In this document: piece by piece, positions 1 through 8,596 of the stretch | Layout of the letters: each line of letters begins with the position of its first letter | How positions within the stretch are numbered: position 1 is the first letter of the stretch | The notes under the pieces: generated by a model | What the model was told of the DNA's origin: nothing | The model's database searches: none | Seen by the model: the letters and a program-made list of their open reading frames with translations, nothing else | Program-made: the position numbers and the translations under genes | Assembly (NCBI RefSeq): GCF_002101375.1 | Contig: NZ_CP015207.1 | Coordinates: 372,001 to 436,000 of the forward strand | Length of the DNA stretch: 64,000 nucleotides | Source: Sporosarcina ureae | GTDB taxonomy: Bacteria; Bacillota; Bacilli; Bacillales_A; Planococcaceae | Direction of reading: 5' to 3'

Positions 1-84
1 GTAGAAAAATGTTGGGCAAAGCTGTACTCCATAGTTTTACGATGTATGAAGGATCATCATTCCCTCCGCTTGCGGAGAGTATAG
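1..84 (+). pseudogene. 3' end of a HEAT-repeat-like gene, cut by the window edge
   Basis: The first bases read in frame as VEKCWAKLYS and run on to a TAG at 82-84. The same C-terminal residues (ERWAKL, then stop) end the intact HEAT-repeat gene at 12704-13132. Here the stop has become a tyrosine codon and the frame continues for about 20 codons into what is terminator sequence in the other copy. I infer a diverged or decaying paralogue whose body lies left of the window. Only 27 codons are visible, so it could also be the end of a functional sister gene. Confidence 0.5.
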
Positions 85-145
85 CTATTTTATCTTACGA
101 TGCGGTTCTTCTAAACTACTAGTAATATCGATTGAAGTTTCACGG
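1..145 (+). repeat. Left copy of a ~140-bp direct repeat bounding the 1-13 kb region
   Basis: This stretch aligns with about 13108-13250: the shared gene tail (TGGGCAAAGCTGTA), a CTCCG...CGGAG terminator hairpin (64-77 here, 13170-13183 there) and further similarity beyond it (TTAC..GCG..TTC followed by AAACT.CTA). The identity is diverged but colinear, so the two copies are old. It marks one end of an accessory segment or one end of an old tandem duplication. Confidence 0.6.
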
Positions 146-208
146 TAGACACTAAAAGGACCACTGATATTATTATATTTTCAAATTGAAAATATTCATT
201 TTATAAGC

Positions 209-1687
209 CTATTTACTCTCAACCTCTTGTACATACTCCCAAGTTTCACCGTGATCATTTGATTGATAAAGTCCACTACTATTCCCATTGTAATCACCAT
301 CCGATCCTTGCCCAATTAACATAGTAAGAACCCCATCTTTTTCAAAAGGCAGACCTGGAAAATCAAATGGATTTATAGATTGTCCACTATCTAACTTCAT
401 TTCCTGCATGGTGTAACTTACCTCTTCGAAAGATATCCCTCCATCATTTGTGCGGAATAGTACTCCTTCAGTACCAGAAGGTCTTGCTGCCCTTAAAAAT
501 CCAAGTTCCTCATTAATAAAAGTGATTCCTGCTGCACTACCAACTGTTCCATTGAATGGATTTTGATTGATAACCGTCCAAGTTTTCCCGCCGTCACTCG
601 TCTTTCTGAGTGAATATAAAGTACTTCCTAATGCTTTATCCGCAACATCTAATATATATCCTACTTCATTTGAGAGATAAAACTGTTCATTGGTATTAGG
701 TATTTCTTGCCGATCATCTTCAAAACTATCTTGATATTGAATCGTATTTGACTGACTCCAATCTGGGTCACCAATTACATTATATCTAGCAGGTATGATC
801 TCTTTCTCTTTTCCAGGGACAAAAATAGATACCGTATAGCCAATTATTTCAGATGTAGTTTTTGTAGGAGTCTGCTCCATACCATTCTCATCCATGTGTA
901 TAATCCCCTCAGTATTGTAGCCCCAATTTCTTTTCCCGTAATAAACTAACCCATACGTATGTTCATTCCACATATCCACTGTCTGCTTCACTGGAATAAC
1001 CTTAACCGTTCTAATTAGAGGTTCCACTAGCTTTTCCTCATTATAATCGGCATGTAGATATCCGTTTAATCTTACAGTAATAGTAGACGCCTTATTTTGA
1101 TCATAAGTGATTAGGTAACTTTCCTCTTCCCCATCAGCATTTTCCCCATAAACAAAAGTATCAAATGATGTGATGGTTCCATCCTGATTAAATTTAAGAT
1201 GAAAATCACTTTCCATATATAATTTCTTCGGCAAAGCATATTCTTTATTTATATCTTTAAAAATCCCTTCTACTCCATCCATATAGATGTTGTTATGTTC
1301 AAACTCAACTGAAGCTTCATTTTTTAATCTATCAATAAACCAAGCAAGTTCGCCTCCGAAATTTGTTGCACTTTTATAAATCTTCATTCCATAAAATATT
1401 GTAATGCTCATGATCATTACAACAGAAACGTATTTCCATGCCTTCAAATTAATCATTTTTTTGGGTTCAAGTTCTTTAGCTTTTACAATTTTCATTGTAG
1501 AAAATGCAATTATAGAAGTTAAAAGTACTATAGATATTAATAAAATAGGAACAGTATGATTTATTCTTCCATACATACAGAGTAAAGCTAATTCATAACA
1601 AAAAATCCAATATACAATTAGGAATAGTGGATTTGTTAATAATGATATTAATATCTTTTTTATATTCCCTCTAAATATGTAAACCAC
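209..1687 (-). CDS. Membrane-anchored protein with BNR/sialidase-like repeats
   Basis: 492 residues. Two or three hydrophobic segments lie in the first ~100 residues, followed by a long extracellular part. The C-terminal half has BNR (Asp-box-like) motifs: TSDGGKTWTV, TNDGGISFEEV and SNDHGETWEYV. Such repeats form beta-propeller blades in glycosidases and in photosystem-assembly or surface proteins. There is no glycosidase catalytic signature I can point to, so the substrate is unknown. The start is probably the GTG at 1687, but the AGGAG just upstream is very close to it, so the first residues are uncertain. It stands alone, with no operon partner. It could be a surface-exposed sensor or binding protein. 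Confidence 0.75.
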   Translation of the reverse strand: MVYIFRGNIKKILISLLTNPLFLIVYWIFCYELALLCMYGRINHTVPILLISIVLLTSIIAFSTMKIVKAKELEPKKMINLKAWKYVSVVMIMSITIFYGMKIYKSATNFGGELAWFIDRLKNEASVEFEHNNIYMDGVEGIFKDINKEYALPKKLYMESDFHLKFNQDGTITSFDTFVYGENADGEEESYLITYDQNKASTITVRLNGYLHADYNEEKLVEPLIRTVKVIPVKQTVDMWNEHTYGLVYYGKRNWGYNTEGIIHMDENGMEQTPTKTTSEIIGYTVSIFVPGKEKEIIPARYNVIGDPDWSQSNTIQYQDSFEDDRQEIPNTNEQFYLSNEVGYILDVADKALGSTLYSLRKTSDGGKTWTVINQNPFNGTVGSAAGITFINEELGFLRAARPSGTEGVLFRTNDGGISFEEVSYTMQEMKLDSGQSINPFDFPGLPFEKDGVLTMLIGQGSDGDYNGNSSGLYQSNDHGETWEYVQEVESK

Positions 1688-1839
1688 TCCTAACCAAAGT
1701 TCATAGACACTTTCACTTATTTTGAGTGTACTTTATTTCGCATGTTTCTTGTCTATTAGTCTATTGATTAATGTAGGCGAAATCCTTATTGAACAATTGT
1801 CCCTGAATATTGAGTTCGTAATTAAAGTATAGCAAACTA

Positions 1840-2130
1840 TTATCCTTTAAATGATAAACCTTTTTCTTCCAATGAAGTTCTCATAATAGGTAGGGAGGCT
1901 GGTCCAATACCATGGATTTTCAGAATTTCTCTTTCGGTGTACTTTGAGAGTTTTTGCAAAGTATCGATTCCCCCATGAACTAAGGCATTTCTGGCTGGTG
2001 AACTTAGTTTCGAAAGGAATCCACTTTCAGGTTTATTCTCTTTATCGCAAGTAGGACAACTTTGGCAGTCACTACTTTTATAATACCTATGTCCTTTTTC
2101 ACAAACCTTTAATTTTTTTTCAGCTTTCAA
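1840..2130 (-). CDS. Small zinc-ribbon plus RNAP alpha-CTD-like helix-hairpin-helix protein
   Basis: 96 residues. The N-terminal third has a Cys/His cluster (CEKGHRYYKSSDCQSCPTCD) consistent with a zinc ribbon. The C-terminal half (SSPARNALVHGGIDTLQKLS followed by REILKIHGIGPASLPIMRTSL) reads like the helix-hairpin-helix of the RNA polymerase alpha C-terminal domain, which contacts DNA and transcription factors. Stand-alone alpha-CTD-like proteins are annotated in Bacilli. I infer nucleic-acid binding. It starts at an ATG preceded by GGGAGTGG and has no operon partner. Confidence 0.75.
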   Translation of the reverse strand: MKAEKKLKVCEKGHRYYKSSDCQSCPTCDKENKPESGFLSKLSSPARNALVHGGIDTLQKLSKYTEREILKIHGIGPASLPIMRTSLEEKGLSFKG

Positions 2131-2371
2131 ATAACCACTCCCAATATATATTGATTCAATGTTAATATATTATTTTTCTATACTTAGTTATACAATCCCG
2201 TAAACACTCTCAATGTCCCTATTAAAGAAACTTACTTCTTCTGTTTATATGTACTACTTTATAATATCAATTAGCGTTACTTAAGAACCTGTTCCGATTA
2301 CTGAATAGGCTACCGATCTCTTATACAAAATTACACCCGATAAATTGATAAGAAATTCTGCTTTCTATTTC

Positions 2372-2785
2372 TTACCCCTTCGGCATCATGCTCATATCCA
2401 TATACAACACATTCCAACGGTGACCATCTAGATCAGCAAAACCGCACCCATACATCCAACCTTGGTTCTCTGAAGGTTCACCAAAAATCGTGCCTCCAGC
2501 CATTACAGCCCTCTTTGCTATTTCATCTACTTCTTCTTTACTCCCTGCATCTATGGAAAATAATACTTCGGTAGCTTGTTTTGTATCGACAATTTCATGT
2601 TTTGTGAAGTTTTTAAAAGTGGAAACAGGAAAAAGCATTACGATAGCATTACTCTCTCCGATGACTAATTGCACTTGATCGCTGTCACCAGGTAGTGTAT
2701 TCGTCGAAAATCCAAGTTTGCTATAAAACTCTTTTGATCTATTTATATCTTCAACTGGTAAATTGACCCAAAAGTTTTTAACCAT
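2372..2785 (-). CDS. VOC-superfamily (glyoxalase/bleomycin-resistance-like) protein
   Basis: 137 residues, one VOC module pair: NFWVNLPVEDINRSKEFYSK at the N-terminus and the paired strand DLDGHRWNVLYMDMSMMP at the C-terminus. Such proteins bind a metal and act as lyases, isomerases, dioxygenases or drug-binding proteins. This one resembles the PhnB/YaeR-type small cytosolic members, and the substrate cannot be told. The start is an ATG with GGAGAAAT upstream. A second VOC gene lies just downstream in map order (2936-3319) on the same strand, separated by 150 bp. The two are not close paralogues. Confidence 0.85.
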   Translation of the reverse strand: MVKNFWVNLPVEDINRSKEFYSKLGFSTNTLPGDSDQVQLVIGESNAIVMLFPVSTFKNFTKHEIVDTKQATEVLFSIDAGSKEEVDEIAKRAVMAGGTIFGEPSENQGWMYGCGFADLDGHRWNVLYMDMSMMPKG

Positions 2786-2935
2786 AATTATTTCTCCTTT
2801 TTAAATTTATTTTTACTTTTCAGTATATTTTCCAGTAAGATATAAATACCTCCTTTTACTAACTGTACCTAATTTCCAAGTAAATTAATTGAAATGATTC
2901 CGAAATACCACTTTTATGCGACGTGCTACTAGTAG

Positions 2936-3319
2936 TTATTTACTCTTTTCCATAACCGCAAAATAATTTTGTTCGCTATCGGCAAAATTGAATACTTTTC
3001 CGGAAGGCATAGTTACAATTTCTCCGACTGTGATATTTTTATTTGATAGGGTGCTATGCAACTTATCGAGATCTTCCGAGAAAAACATTAATGAAGGTGT
3101 ACCAAGATTCAATTCTGGCTGCATTTCAGAAATTATTGCCTTATTGTGAAGTATAATGCTTGTTTCGGCTTCCTTTGTTGGTGCAATTTCAATCCATCTC
3201 ATTCCTTGACCGTTATCTTCATCTGTTATTATGATAAACCCTACTTTTTCTATCCAAAAATCCACCGCATCATCTTGGTTGTTGACATACAACATAACTT
3301 GACCGATTTTATTAATCAT
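2936..3319 (-). CDS. VOC-superfamily protein
   Basis: 127 residues with the typical opening (IGQVMLYVNNQDDAVDFWIE followed by KVGF) and closing strand (FNFADSEQNYFAVME) of a glyoxalase-fold subunit. The fold usually dimerises and coordinates a divalent metal. Substrate unknown. The ATG at 3319 is preceded by GGGGAGAAG. It may share ancestry with the VOC gene at 2372 but differs throughout, so I treat them as separate acquisitions or old paralogues. Confidence 0.85.
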   Translation of the reverse strand: MINKIGQVMLYVNNQDDAVDFWIEKVGFIIITDEDNGQGMRWIEIAPTKEAETSIILHNKAIISEMQPELNLGTPSLMFFSEDLDKLHSTLSNKNITVGEIVTMPSGKVFNFADSEQNYFAVMEKSK

Positions 3320-3424
3320 TTTCTTCTCCCCTTATCAATAATTTATCGCTTATATTTATTGTTGGATTTAATTTGATATTTATACAAGCTATTGGCCTTA
3401 TTACTAAAAGAGCATAAATCCTTC

Positions 3425-3628
3425 ATGATACAATCGCATCCGGTACAGGACTACCCTTTGGAAAACGTTTATTTTTATGGTGAATGAAGGGAAAATCAGC
3501 TCAGGAAAATGACACATGCTTATAAGAATGATTATGTAATTTATCTGAATACAGAAGCATGGTTCTATGGCGGCGGATTGCAAACATTGAAAACCATGAT
3601 TGGAGATACAAATTCATATTGGAATTAA
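3425..3628 (+). pseudogene. Short reading frame with an internal TGA, unidentified
   Basis: An ATG-started frame of 68 codons reads MIQSHPVQDYPLENVYFYGE, stop (TGA), then continues in the same frame through NDYVIYLNTEAWFYGGG and TLKTMIGDTNSYWN to a TAA. The amino-acid composition looks coding on both sides of the stop. I infer a remnant of a small gene with one nonsense mutation. I do not recognise the family. Confidence 0.35.
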
Positions 3629-3685
3629 TAGATACACATTCCCTTATTTCATTTCGCTATTTATTGCCTAACGTGACTATATAAA

Positions 3686-3738
3686 GAAAAACCATCTAAA
3701 GCGATCGGGGTATATCCTTTTCCAATAGATGGTTTTTT
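3686..3738. terminator. Hairpin, bidirectional terminator candidate
   Basis: AAAACCATCTA at 3687-3697 pairs with TAGATGGTTTT at 3726-3736, with A and T runs on the outer sides. The loop is long (about 28 nt). Confidence 0.5.
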
Positions 3739-3791
3739 CTGTGTAACCAGTTGAATAGCGCTGAAACCTGGCGTATTAAACAATCTCAGCA

Positions 3792-4092
3792 TTACCCTAT
3801 GTATTTCTCTTGGCTACTTAACTTCACTAAAAACGGATATAGAATGATAACCAAAATGAATAAACTAGGGAATAAGCTAAGTATTATAGCTTCTGGCACC
3901 TCAAAGAACATTTGAATAATCAGTTGCAATAAAACAATCGGAGTTAACATGCCAATTTCCCCTTTGGATTTTTGCGTTTGATATTGTTTTTCTTCGCAGT
4001 ACGGGCAAGTAATGGCAGGGTTTAATGTGGCCGTCTTTTTTATTGTTTGTTTCCAACTCCACTGATTATTGCAATTTATGTAGGTATTACAT
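3792..4092 (-). pseudogene. TIGR04104-like CXXC membrane protein, 5' end broken
   Basis: Minus-strand frame encoding NCNNQWSWKQTIKKT, then ITCPYCEEKQYQTQKSK, then two hydrophobic segments and ending LSSQEKYIG. This is the pattern of the small Bacillales family with a Cys-pair at the N-terminus, a CPYC pair about 20 residues on, and two membrane helices. The expected start (ATG-Pro-Thr-Cys...) is disrupted: an ATG at 4092-4090 is followed at once by TAA and the downstream frame is shifted by small indels. I therefore call it a pseudogene. Internal starts are possible but would lose the first Cys pair. Confidence 0.55.
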
Positions 4093-4151
4093 TATTTTTC
4101 AAACCAGCTCGATTGCATTGAATACGCAATCGAGTCGATTTATATAGAATT

Positions 4152-4712
4152 TCACTTTCTACTAGTGGCTATAAACATCGATGCATCTTGATTTGCAAAA
4201 ATCTGTTTCCCATGATAGAAGGTCTTACATGTAGTCGACGTAAATCCGACTTCGGCTAATATACTTTTTAGTGCATTATGCGAAAATCCACTATGAATTT
4301 TCGGATGATTGACTTGATCATTTTTGTCAAAGTCAACAATTATTAGCAGGCCATCATTTTGTAAAATGCTATACAGCTTTTGCAAAATTAATTTAGTATC
4401 GGGAATATGAAGAAGAACTAAAGAGAGTAACACGATGTCCGCTTTAAGTTCAGGCATGTCTTCGGTAAAATCTGAATACAGTACTTCGCAGTTAGTCATG
4501 CCTCTTGCCACAATCTTATCTGTTGCATCCTGTAATGCTTGTTTTGAAGAGTCCACGAGCAATATAGAATTTACTAAGTCCGTTAGTTCTAAACTAACTA
4601 AACCCGAACCGCTCCCATAGTCTACTAACCTTTTTGATTCACTACCTCGTAATAGTGGTCTTACTTCTTCAAGAATAACGTTAACCAATTCCATTCGTTT
4701 TTCCGTTTCCAT
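4152..4712 (-). CDS. Class I SAM-dependent methyltransferase
   Basis: 186 residues. Motif I is VDYGSGSGLVSLEL near residue 26, followed by LLVDSS (acidic residue after beta-2), ADIVLLSLVLLHIPD (motif IV region) and LLIIVDFDKND. This is the Methyltransf_11/25-type small-molecule or protein methylase layout, with no DNA-methylase NPPY/DPPY motif. It lies 122 bp downstream of the helicase gene on the same strand, so it may be read as a distal member of the TerB/ATPase/helicase operon, but the gap weakens that. Start ATG at 4712 with GAGAGTGAAG upstream. Confidence 0.8.
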   Translation of the reverse strand: METEKRMELVNVILEEVRPLLRGSESKRLVDYGSGSGLVSLELTDLVNSILLVDSSKQALQDATDKIVARGMTNCEVLYSDFTEDMPELKADIVLLSLVLLHIPDTKLILQKLYSILQNDGLLIIVDFDKNDQVNHPKIHSGFSHNALKSILAEVGFTSTTCKTFYHGKQIFANQDASMFIATSRK

Positions 4713-4834
4713 ACTTCACTCTCCACATAGCATAATATTAATTGATTATTGAACTTTAGGGATAATAGCCATTATATCTGCAAGCAATACGAATTGATTA
4801 ATTTAGAAAAAACACTATAGTTGCAACTAGGTTT

Positions 4835-6970
4835 TCACTCTAAATCAATAACTCTAAACGAATAGGTAGCTAGGTACTCTTCCAATCCTTTCAGGTTTAT
4901 TTTACTTATTACATGCAGTTCCTCCTGTATGTCTTTCGGTAAGTAAATAGAGAATTTAGACACAAACAGCTCATGTTCTTGTGTGATACGTACCAAATCT
5001 TCGATTACCCACTGTTTTTCTTGTGCTTGTCTAATTACTTCCGCTATATCACCGTTGAATCCATCGATATATACCCTTCCAACACCATCTCCTCTAATAT
5101 TAAGACCTAATGAACGGAGCGCCCATATTAAGTTTTGCGTGTTTTTAGATCCTGTGTACGTATCGAATACGATTTCATGTTTAGTTCTCCAAAGAATTCG
5201 CTCATTCGGTTTTACACCATAATCATGATAAGCCTTTCTCATATCCTGCAATGTATATTCAGCAGTATCATTAAAATAATCAAATTGCTGATTGGAACAC
5301 AAGATTTCAATCATTTTTTCACCAATACGATTATGGATTCCACCAGCTCCTCCACTATACATTGGCGGCTTACCACTAACCGACTTTTTAACATATATTT
5401 TATTCTTCTTGAAATCAATGCTGTTAATTTCCCATAACCTACCGGCAAGAATGATTGAGTCACCTATTTCAACCTTCGCACCCTTATCCACTGTACCTAT
5501 GGTTTTTACTCCCTCCAGCACCGTGAAGACTTCTGGACTCATAAAGACCGCATAGAACTCCTTGCTTCTGAGTATTCTTTCCCCCTCGATGCCAACGATT
5601 AACTCGTTGCTCCCCTTAACTTTTTCAAGGTGGTCTTTCTCTAACATGTGATGAATAATTTGTTCTACCTTTTCTTGCTGCATGTTGTAGAAAATGTGAT
5701 TGCCTTTAATGATCGATACGAGCTCTTCTAAGCCTCTCCCATTCGTTTCTTGGCAGATGGATATCAATTGATGGAATAATATGTCGTAAGGTGCTAGATA
5801 CCCCGTAGCAGGCTCTATCCACTTCTCAAGCGCTAACTCCATTACTGCCAGCGATTGAAGCAAACTATCCTCTTCTGTTGTATACAACTGCAACATCTGA
5901 TCCGCATCTTTTTTTCGCCCTGAGCGACCCAACCGCTGTTTCAAAGACGATACGGTAAATGTACTGTCTAACTGTACAACAATGTCTACATCCCCAATGT
6001 CAATACCTAACTCCAGTGAGCTAGTCGCAACAACACTTTTAGGTGTTGCGGATTCAACCATTGTCTTCTCCACGTATTCACGTTCTTTTTTATCAATGGA
6101 TGAGTGATGTGCATAATACGTTTCACCAACACTATCTCTCTTCGCCAGTCGATTCAGAAACACCGTAGTTACTTCTACTTGACATCTTCTGTTGCAAAAG
6201 ATAATGGTTTTATTATCTCTAGACACCTCTCGAATATCTTCAAATAACTCCACTGGTAGTCTCCTATCTTTCCCAGTTTCAAAATGCATCAGGTAATATT
6301 GGAGTTGTTTTTCACTCCCAGTTGTTTCAATAATTTCAACATTTTTCGTGTCTTTATAGTTCACCCATTCCTTAACAAGCTCAAAGTTATCGATAGTAGC
6401 GGACAGACCAATTATTCTTGGTCTTTGAATTGTGTACTGCTCAACCCTAGATAATAGTGAACGTAGTTGAACGCCGCGTTCCGAATTGATAAACGAGTGG
6501 ATTTCATCAATGACTATAAACTCAATCCCTTTAAACAGGTTCCTGATATATTCCGTACGATTAATGAACAAACTTTCAACGGATTCAGGTGTGATTTGGA
6601 GAATGCCTGACGGATTTTTCACGAACTTGTTTTTCTGACTTTGACTGACGTCTCCATGCCATTTATGTATCGGAATGGAACTATACTCGCAAAGTTTTTC
6701 AATGCGTTCAAATTGGTTGTTTATCAAGGCTTTTAGAGGTGATATGTACAATACTTTTAACTGTTTTTCAGCATTTCCTTCGATAAGGGAGATTATCGGC
6801 AAAAAAGCCGCCTCCGTTTTACCAGAGGCAGTTGCAGACGAGAGAATAACATCTTTATTCGTCTCAATGATTATGGGTATTGTCTTATTTTGAATAGGTG
6901 TTAACTTATCCCATTTCATCTCCCAAATCTTCTTTTGCATTGTTTTGGAAAGTAGTTCGAATGATTGCAT
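4835..6970 (-). CDS. Lhr-like superfamily 2 DEAD/DEAH-box helicase
   Basis: 711 residues. Q-motif-like LTPIQNKTIP, Walker A ATASGKT (46-52), DEIH box in IVIDEIHSF, motif III SAT, and motif VI QRLGRSGRKK. A C-terminal domain (wedge/WH-like) of about 250 residues follows, as in Lhr-type 3'-5' DNA or DNA:RNA helicases. The order after the DUF2791 ATPase gene (8 bp gap) indicates translational coupling. Comparative work on Ter systems links such helicases to TerB-N/TerB-C proteins and DUF2791 ATPases in predicted DNA-processing or defence modules. The biochemical activity is inferred from motifs, and all core motifs appear intact. Confidence 0.88.
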   Translation of the reverse strand: MQSFELLSKTMQKKIWEMKWDKLTPIQNKTIPIIIETNKDVILSSATASGKTEAAFLPIISLIEGNAEKQLKVLYISPLKALINNQFERIEKLCEYSSIPIHKWHGDVSQSQKNKFVKNPSGILQITPESVESLFINRTEYIRNLFKGIEFIVIDEIHSFINSERGVQLRSLLSRVEQYTIQRPRIIGLSATIDNFELVKEWVNYKDTKNVEIIETTGSEKQLQYYLMHFETGKDRRLPVELFEDIREVSRDNKTIIFCNRRCQVEVTTVFLNRLAKRDSVGETYYAHHSSIDKKEREYVEKTMVESATPKSVVATSSLELGIDIGDVDIVVQLDSTFTVSSLKQRLGRSGRKKDADQMLQLYTTEEDSLLQSLAVMELALEKWIEPATGYLAPYDILFHQLISICQETNGRGLEELVSIIKGNHIFYNMQQEKVEQIIHHMLEKDHLEKVKGSNELIVGIEGERILRSKEFYAVFMSPEVFTVLEGVKTIGTVDKGAKVEIGDSIILAGRLWEINSIDFKKNKIYVKKSVSGKPPMYSGGAGGIHNRIGEKMIEILCSNQQFDYFNDTAEYTLQDMRKAYHDYGVKPNERILWRTKHEIVFDTYTGSKNTQNLIWALRSLGLNIRGDGVGRVYIDGFNGDIAEVIRQAQEKQWVIEDLVRITQEHELFVSKFSIYLPKDIQEELHVISKINLKGLEEYLATYSFRVIDLE

Positions 6971-6978
6971 ACGTATTC

Positions 6979-8289
6979 CTACCCTTCAGTTCTTGAGAAG
7001 CGAGAATTCACATTAGTAGGCTGTGGCTTCGATTCGTTCTCACCAAACAATTTTTCACGATCGTATTTTGGATTTTGATGAAGTATGTTTAATGCACCGA
7101 TAAAGCTTCGAATAATGTCCCCAACAGTTAGGTTTTCTTCCGCACCGGGTCGAGAGTACTCCCCGCGTATAAAGTTCTGAATTTCATCACTCGTTACGGT
7201 AGTTGCATAACCATTATGAATGGCATGAATGTCTCTTAACTTTTCCAAGAGCACATAGGTTTCGTCATGTTTCAATGGCTTAATGGTGATAACCGGTTGT
7301 GTTAAGTCGCGGTATTCATTTGTTTCAAAGCGATTGGATTGGAGCCTTCTCTTTAAAGCGCCATAGCTGAACAACCCTCTACGTTCGTCCTCTAAGAATT
7401 CCGGTGTACCACCTATCGTGATATACAACCCCTCAACATTCCCTTGTAGCGTGTCGTTGTAAATCTTTAAAATCGTTTCATAGTTTTTCTCTCTAGTCTG
7501 AGGGTGTGTAATCTTATACAAGTTAATGGCTTCATCTAGATTAATGACCAATCCGGAATACCCAATTTGCTTTACGAACTGAGAAAACACCTTTATATAC
7601 TCATAGTAATTAATGTCGTTGATGATTTCGCGAACACCCAAATCCTTACGTGCTTCCATTTTGGATGTGTATTCCCCACGAAGCCACCGAAGCGCTTGTC
7701 GTTGGATTTCATTATCATCTTCAACAAACCCTTTAAAGTATTGGGTTAGAATACGCGCAAAGTCGTAACCACCGACGAGTTCATCCATTTTAGATACGAC
7801 ATCAGTTATGGCTAACTCTACATCTTTAATGAAGGAAGGGTCGTCGAATGCAACAGATTCGTAATTTTTATCGAGTTGAACCTTCATTTGAATTTCGCTA
7901 ATCCACTTGTCTAAAATGATCGGTAATGCGCCGCCTTGAGGGACAGTTGCTGTCGCCAAGTTTTTCATTAGTTCGGTGTATGTCGCGACCGCTTTGCCTT
8001 CCGTCCCGTACAATCGACGTTCAGGTGTGAAGTCTGCTTTCGCGACAACAAATTTCTCATTAAAAGCAGCTTGTTGGATTAGTGCTTGAATAAAACTCTT
8101 ACCACTCCCAAAGGAGCCAATGAATAGTTTCATGAAGGACGACCCTTTTTTAATATTATCCAAGTCACTTAGGATTTGTTTAACTTCTTCATGTCGACCG
8201 ACCATGATGTAATGCAACCCTCTGCTTGGTACGACGCCACCTCCTAGCGAGTTCAATATTGAGGTGGAATCTCTCTTTTTAATATCCAT
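6979..8289 (-). CDS. DUF2791-family P-loop ATPase (BREX/Ter-associated type)
   Basis: 436 residues. Walker A GSFGSGKS at 58-65, Walker B-like GLVINLDEAINL near residue 250, sensor region TIGGTPEF and an Arg-rich ALKRRL. N-terminal SRGLHYIMVGR and the overall length match the DUF2791 ATP-binding family, known next to BREX-type and TerB-type genes. It probably loads or regulates the helicase encoded 8 bp downstream. Its ribosome site (AAAGGAG) lies inside a decayed copy of the 3' end of the TerB gene, so the ancestral stop/start junction was TAA-ATG. See the duplication entry. Confidence 0.88.
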   Translation of the reverse strand: MDIKKRDSTSILNSLGGGVVPSRGLHYIMVGRHEEVKQILSDLDNIKKGSSFMKLFIGSFGSGKSFIQALIQQAAFNEKFVVAKADFTPERRLYGTEGKAVATYTELMKNLATATVPQGGALPIILDKWISEIQMKVQLDKNYESVAFDDPSFIKDVELAITDVVSKMDELVGGYDFARILTQYFKGFVEDDNEIQRQALRWLRGEYTSKMEARKDLGVREIINDINYYEYIKVFSQFVKQIGYSGLVINLDEAINLYKITHPQTREKNYETILKIYNDTLQGNVEGLYITIGGTPEFLEDERRGLFSYGALKRRLQSNRFETNEYRDLTQPVITIKPLKHDETYVLLEKLRDIHAIHNGYATTVTSDEIQNFIRGEYSRPGAEENLTVGDIIRSFIGALNILHQNPKYDREKLFGENESKPQPTNVNSRFSRTEG

Positions 8290-8402
8290 TTATTCAGTCT
8301 CCTTTAGCGTTTTAATACAATTTTAAATTCTAGTAGACTGCAATTGCTTTTGAGACCCAGAAAGTTAACCAATAGGTACTCATTTGCTTTATCGTCAAAT
8401 TA
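8290..8402 (-). pseudogene. Decayed duplicate of the 3' end of the TM2/TerB gene
   Basis: This sequence aligns colinearly with 8595-8712, the last ~38 codons of the intact TerB-domain gene. Shared blocks include CCTTTAGCGTT, GAGAC(C/T)CA.GAAGTTA-like and TACTCATTTGCTTT versus TATTCATTGGCTTT. Reading frames are broken by indels, but the last bases still provide the Shine-Dalgarno and stop overlapping the ATPase start. Strand is that of the parental gene. Confidence 0.7.
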
Positions 8403-8412
8403 ACTTTCTATG

Positions 8413-8594
8413 CCTTCTAAATTGACTTCGCACTCTATTCACCAAGCTTCCACTTATACCTATCTCCTGTATGAATAACTTCCGCAACTATTCTCTAACC
8501 ATCTCTATACAAGTCGACTTGATTTACAGTTATTCCAATAGATTCAAAAAATTCTATTATCTCAATTTGTTTTTCTATCAATAAATCTTTTAAT
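8413..8594 (-). pseudogene. In-frame coding remnant between the TerB and ATPase genes
   Basis: Directly after the TAA of the TerB gene the same frame continues as ILKDLLIEKQIEIIEFFES, IGITVNQVDLYRDG, stop, RIVAEVIHTGDRYKWKLGE, stop. The residue pattern is protein-like across the first stop. I infer the remains of a lost small gene or of the end of an older TerB copy. I do not recognise the family. Confidence 0.4.
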
Positions 8595-8596
8595 AT

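Noticed and set aside
4835..8289. Complete BREX or DISARM system
   Set aside because: Only the ATPase family and a helicase are shared. No PglX/PglZ, BrxL, phospholipase-D or DNA-methylase gene is present.
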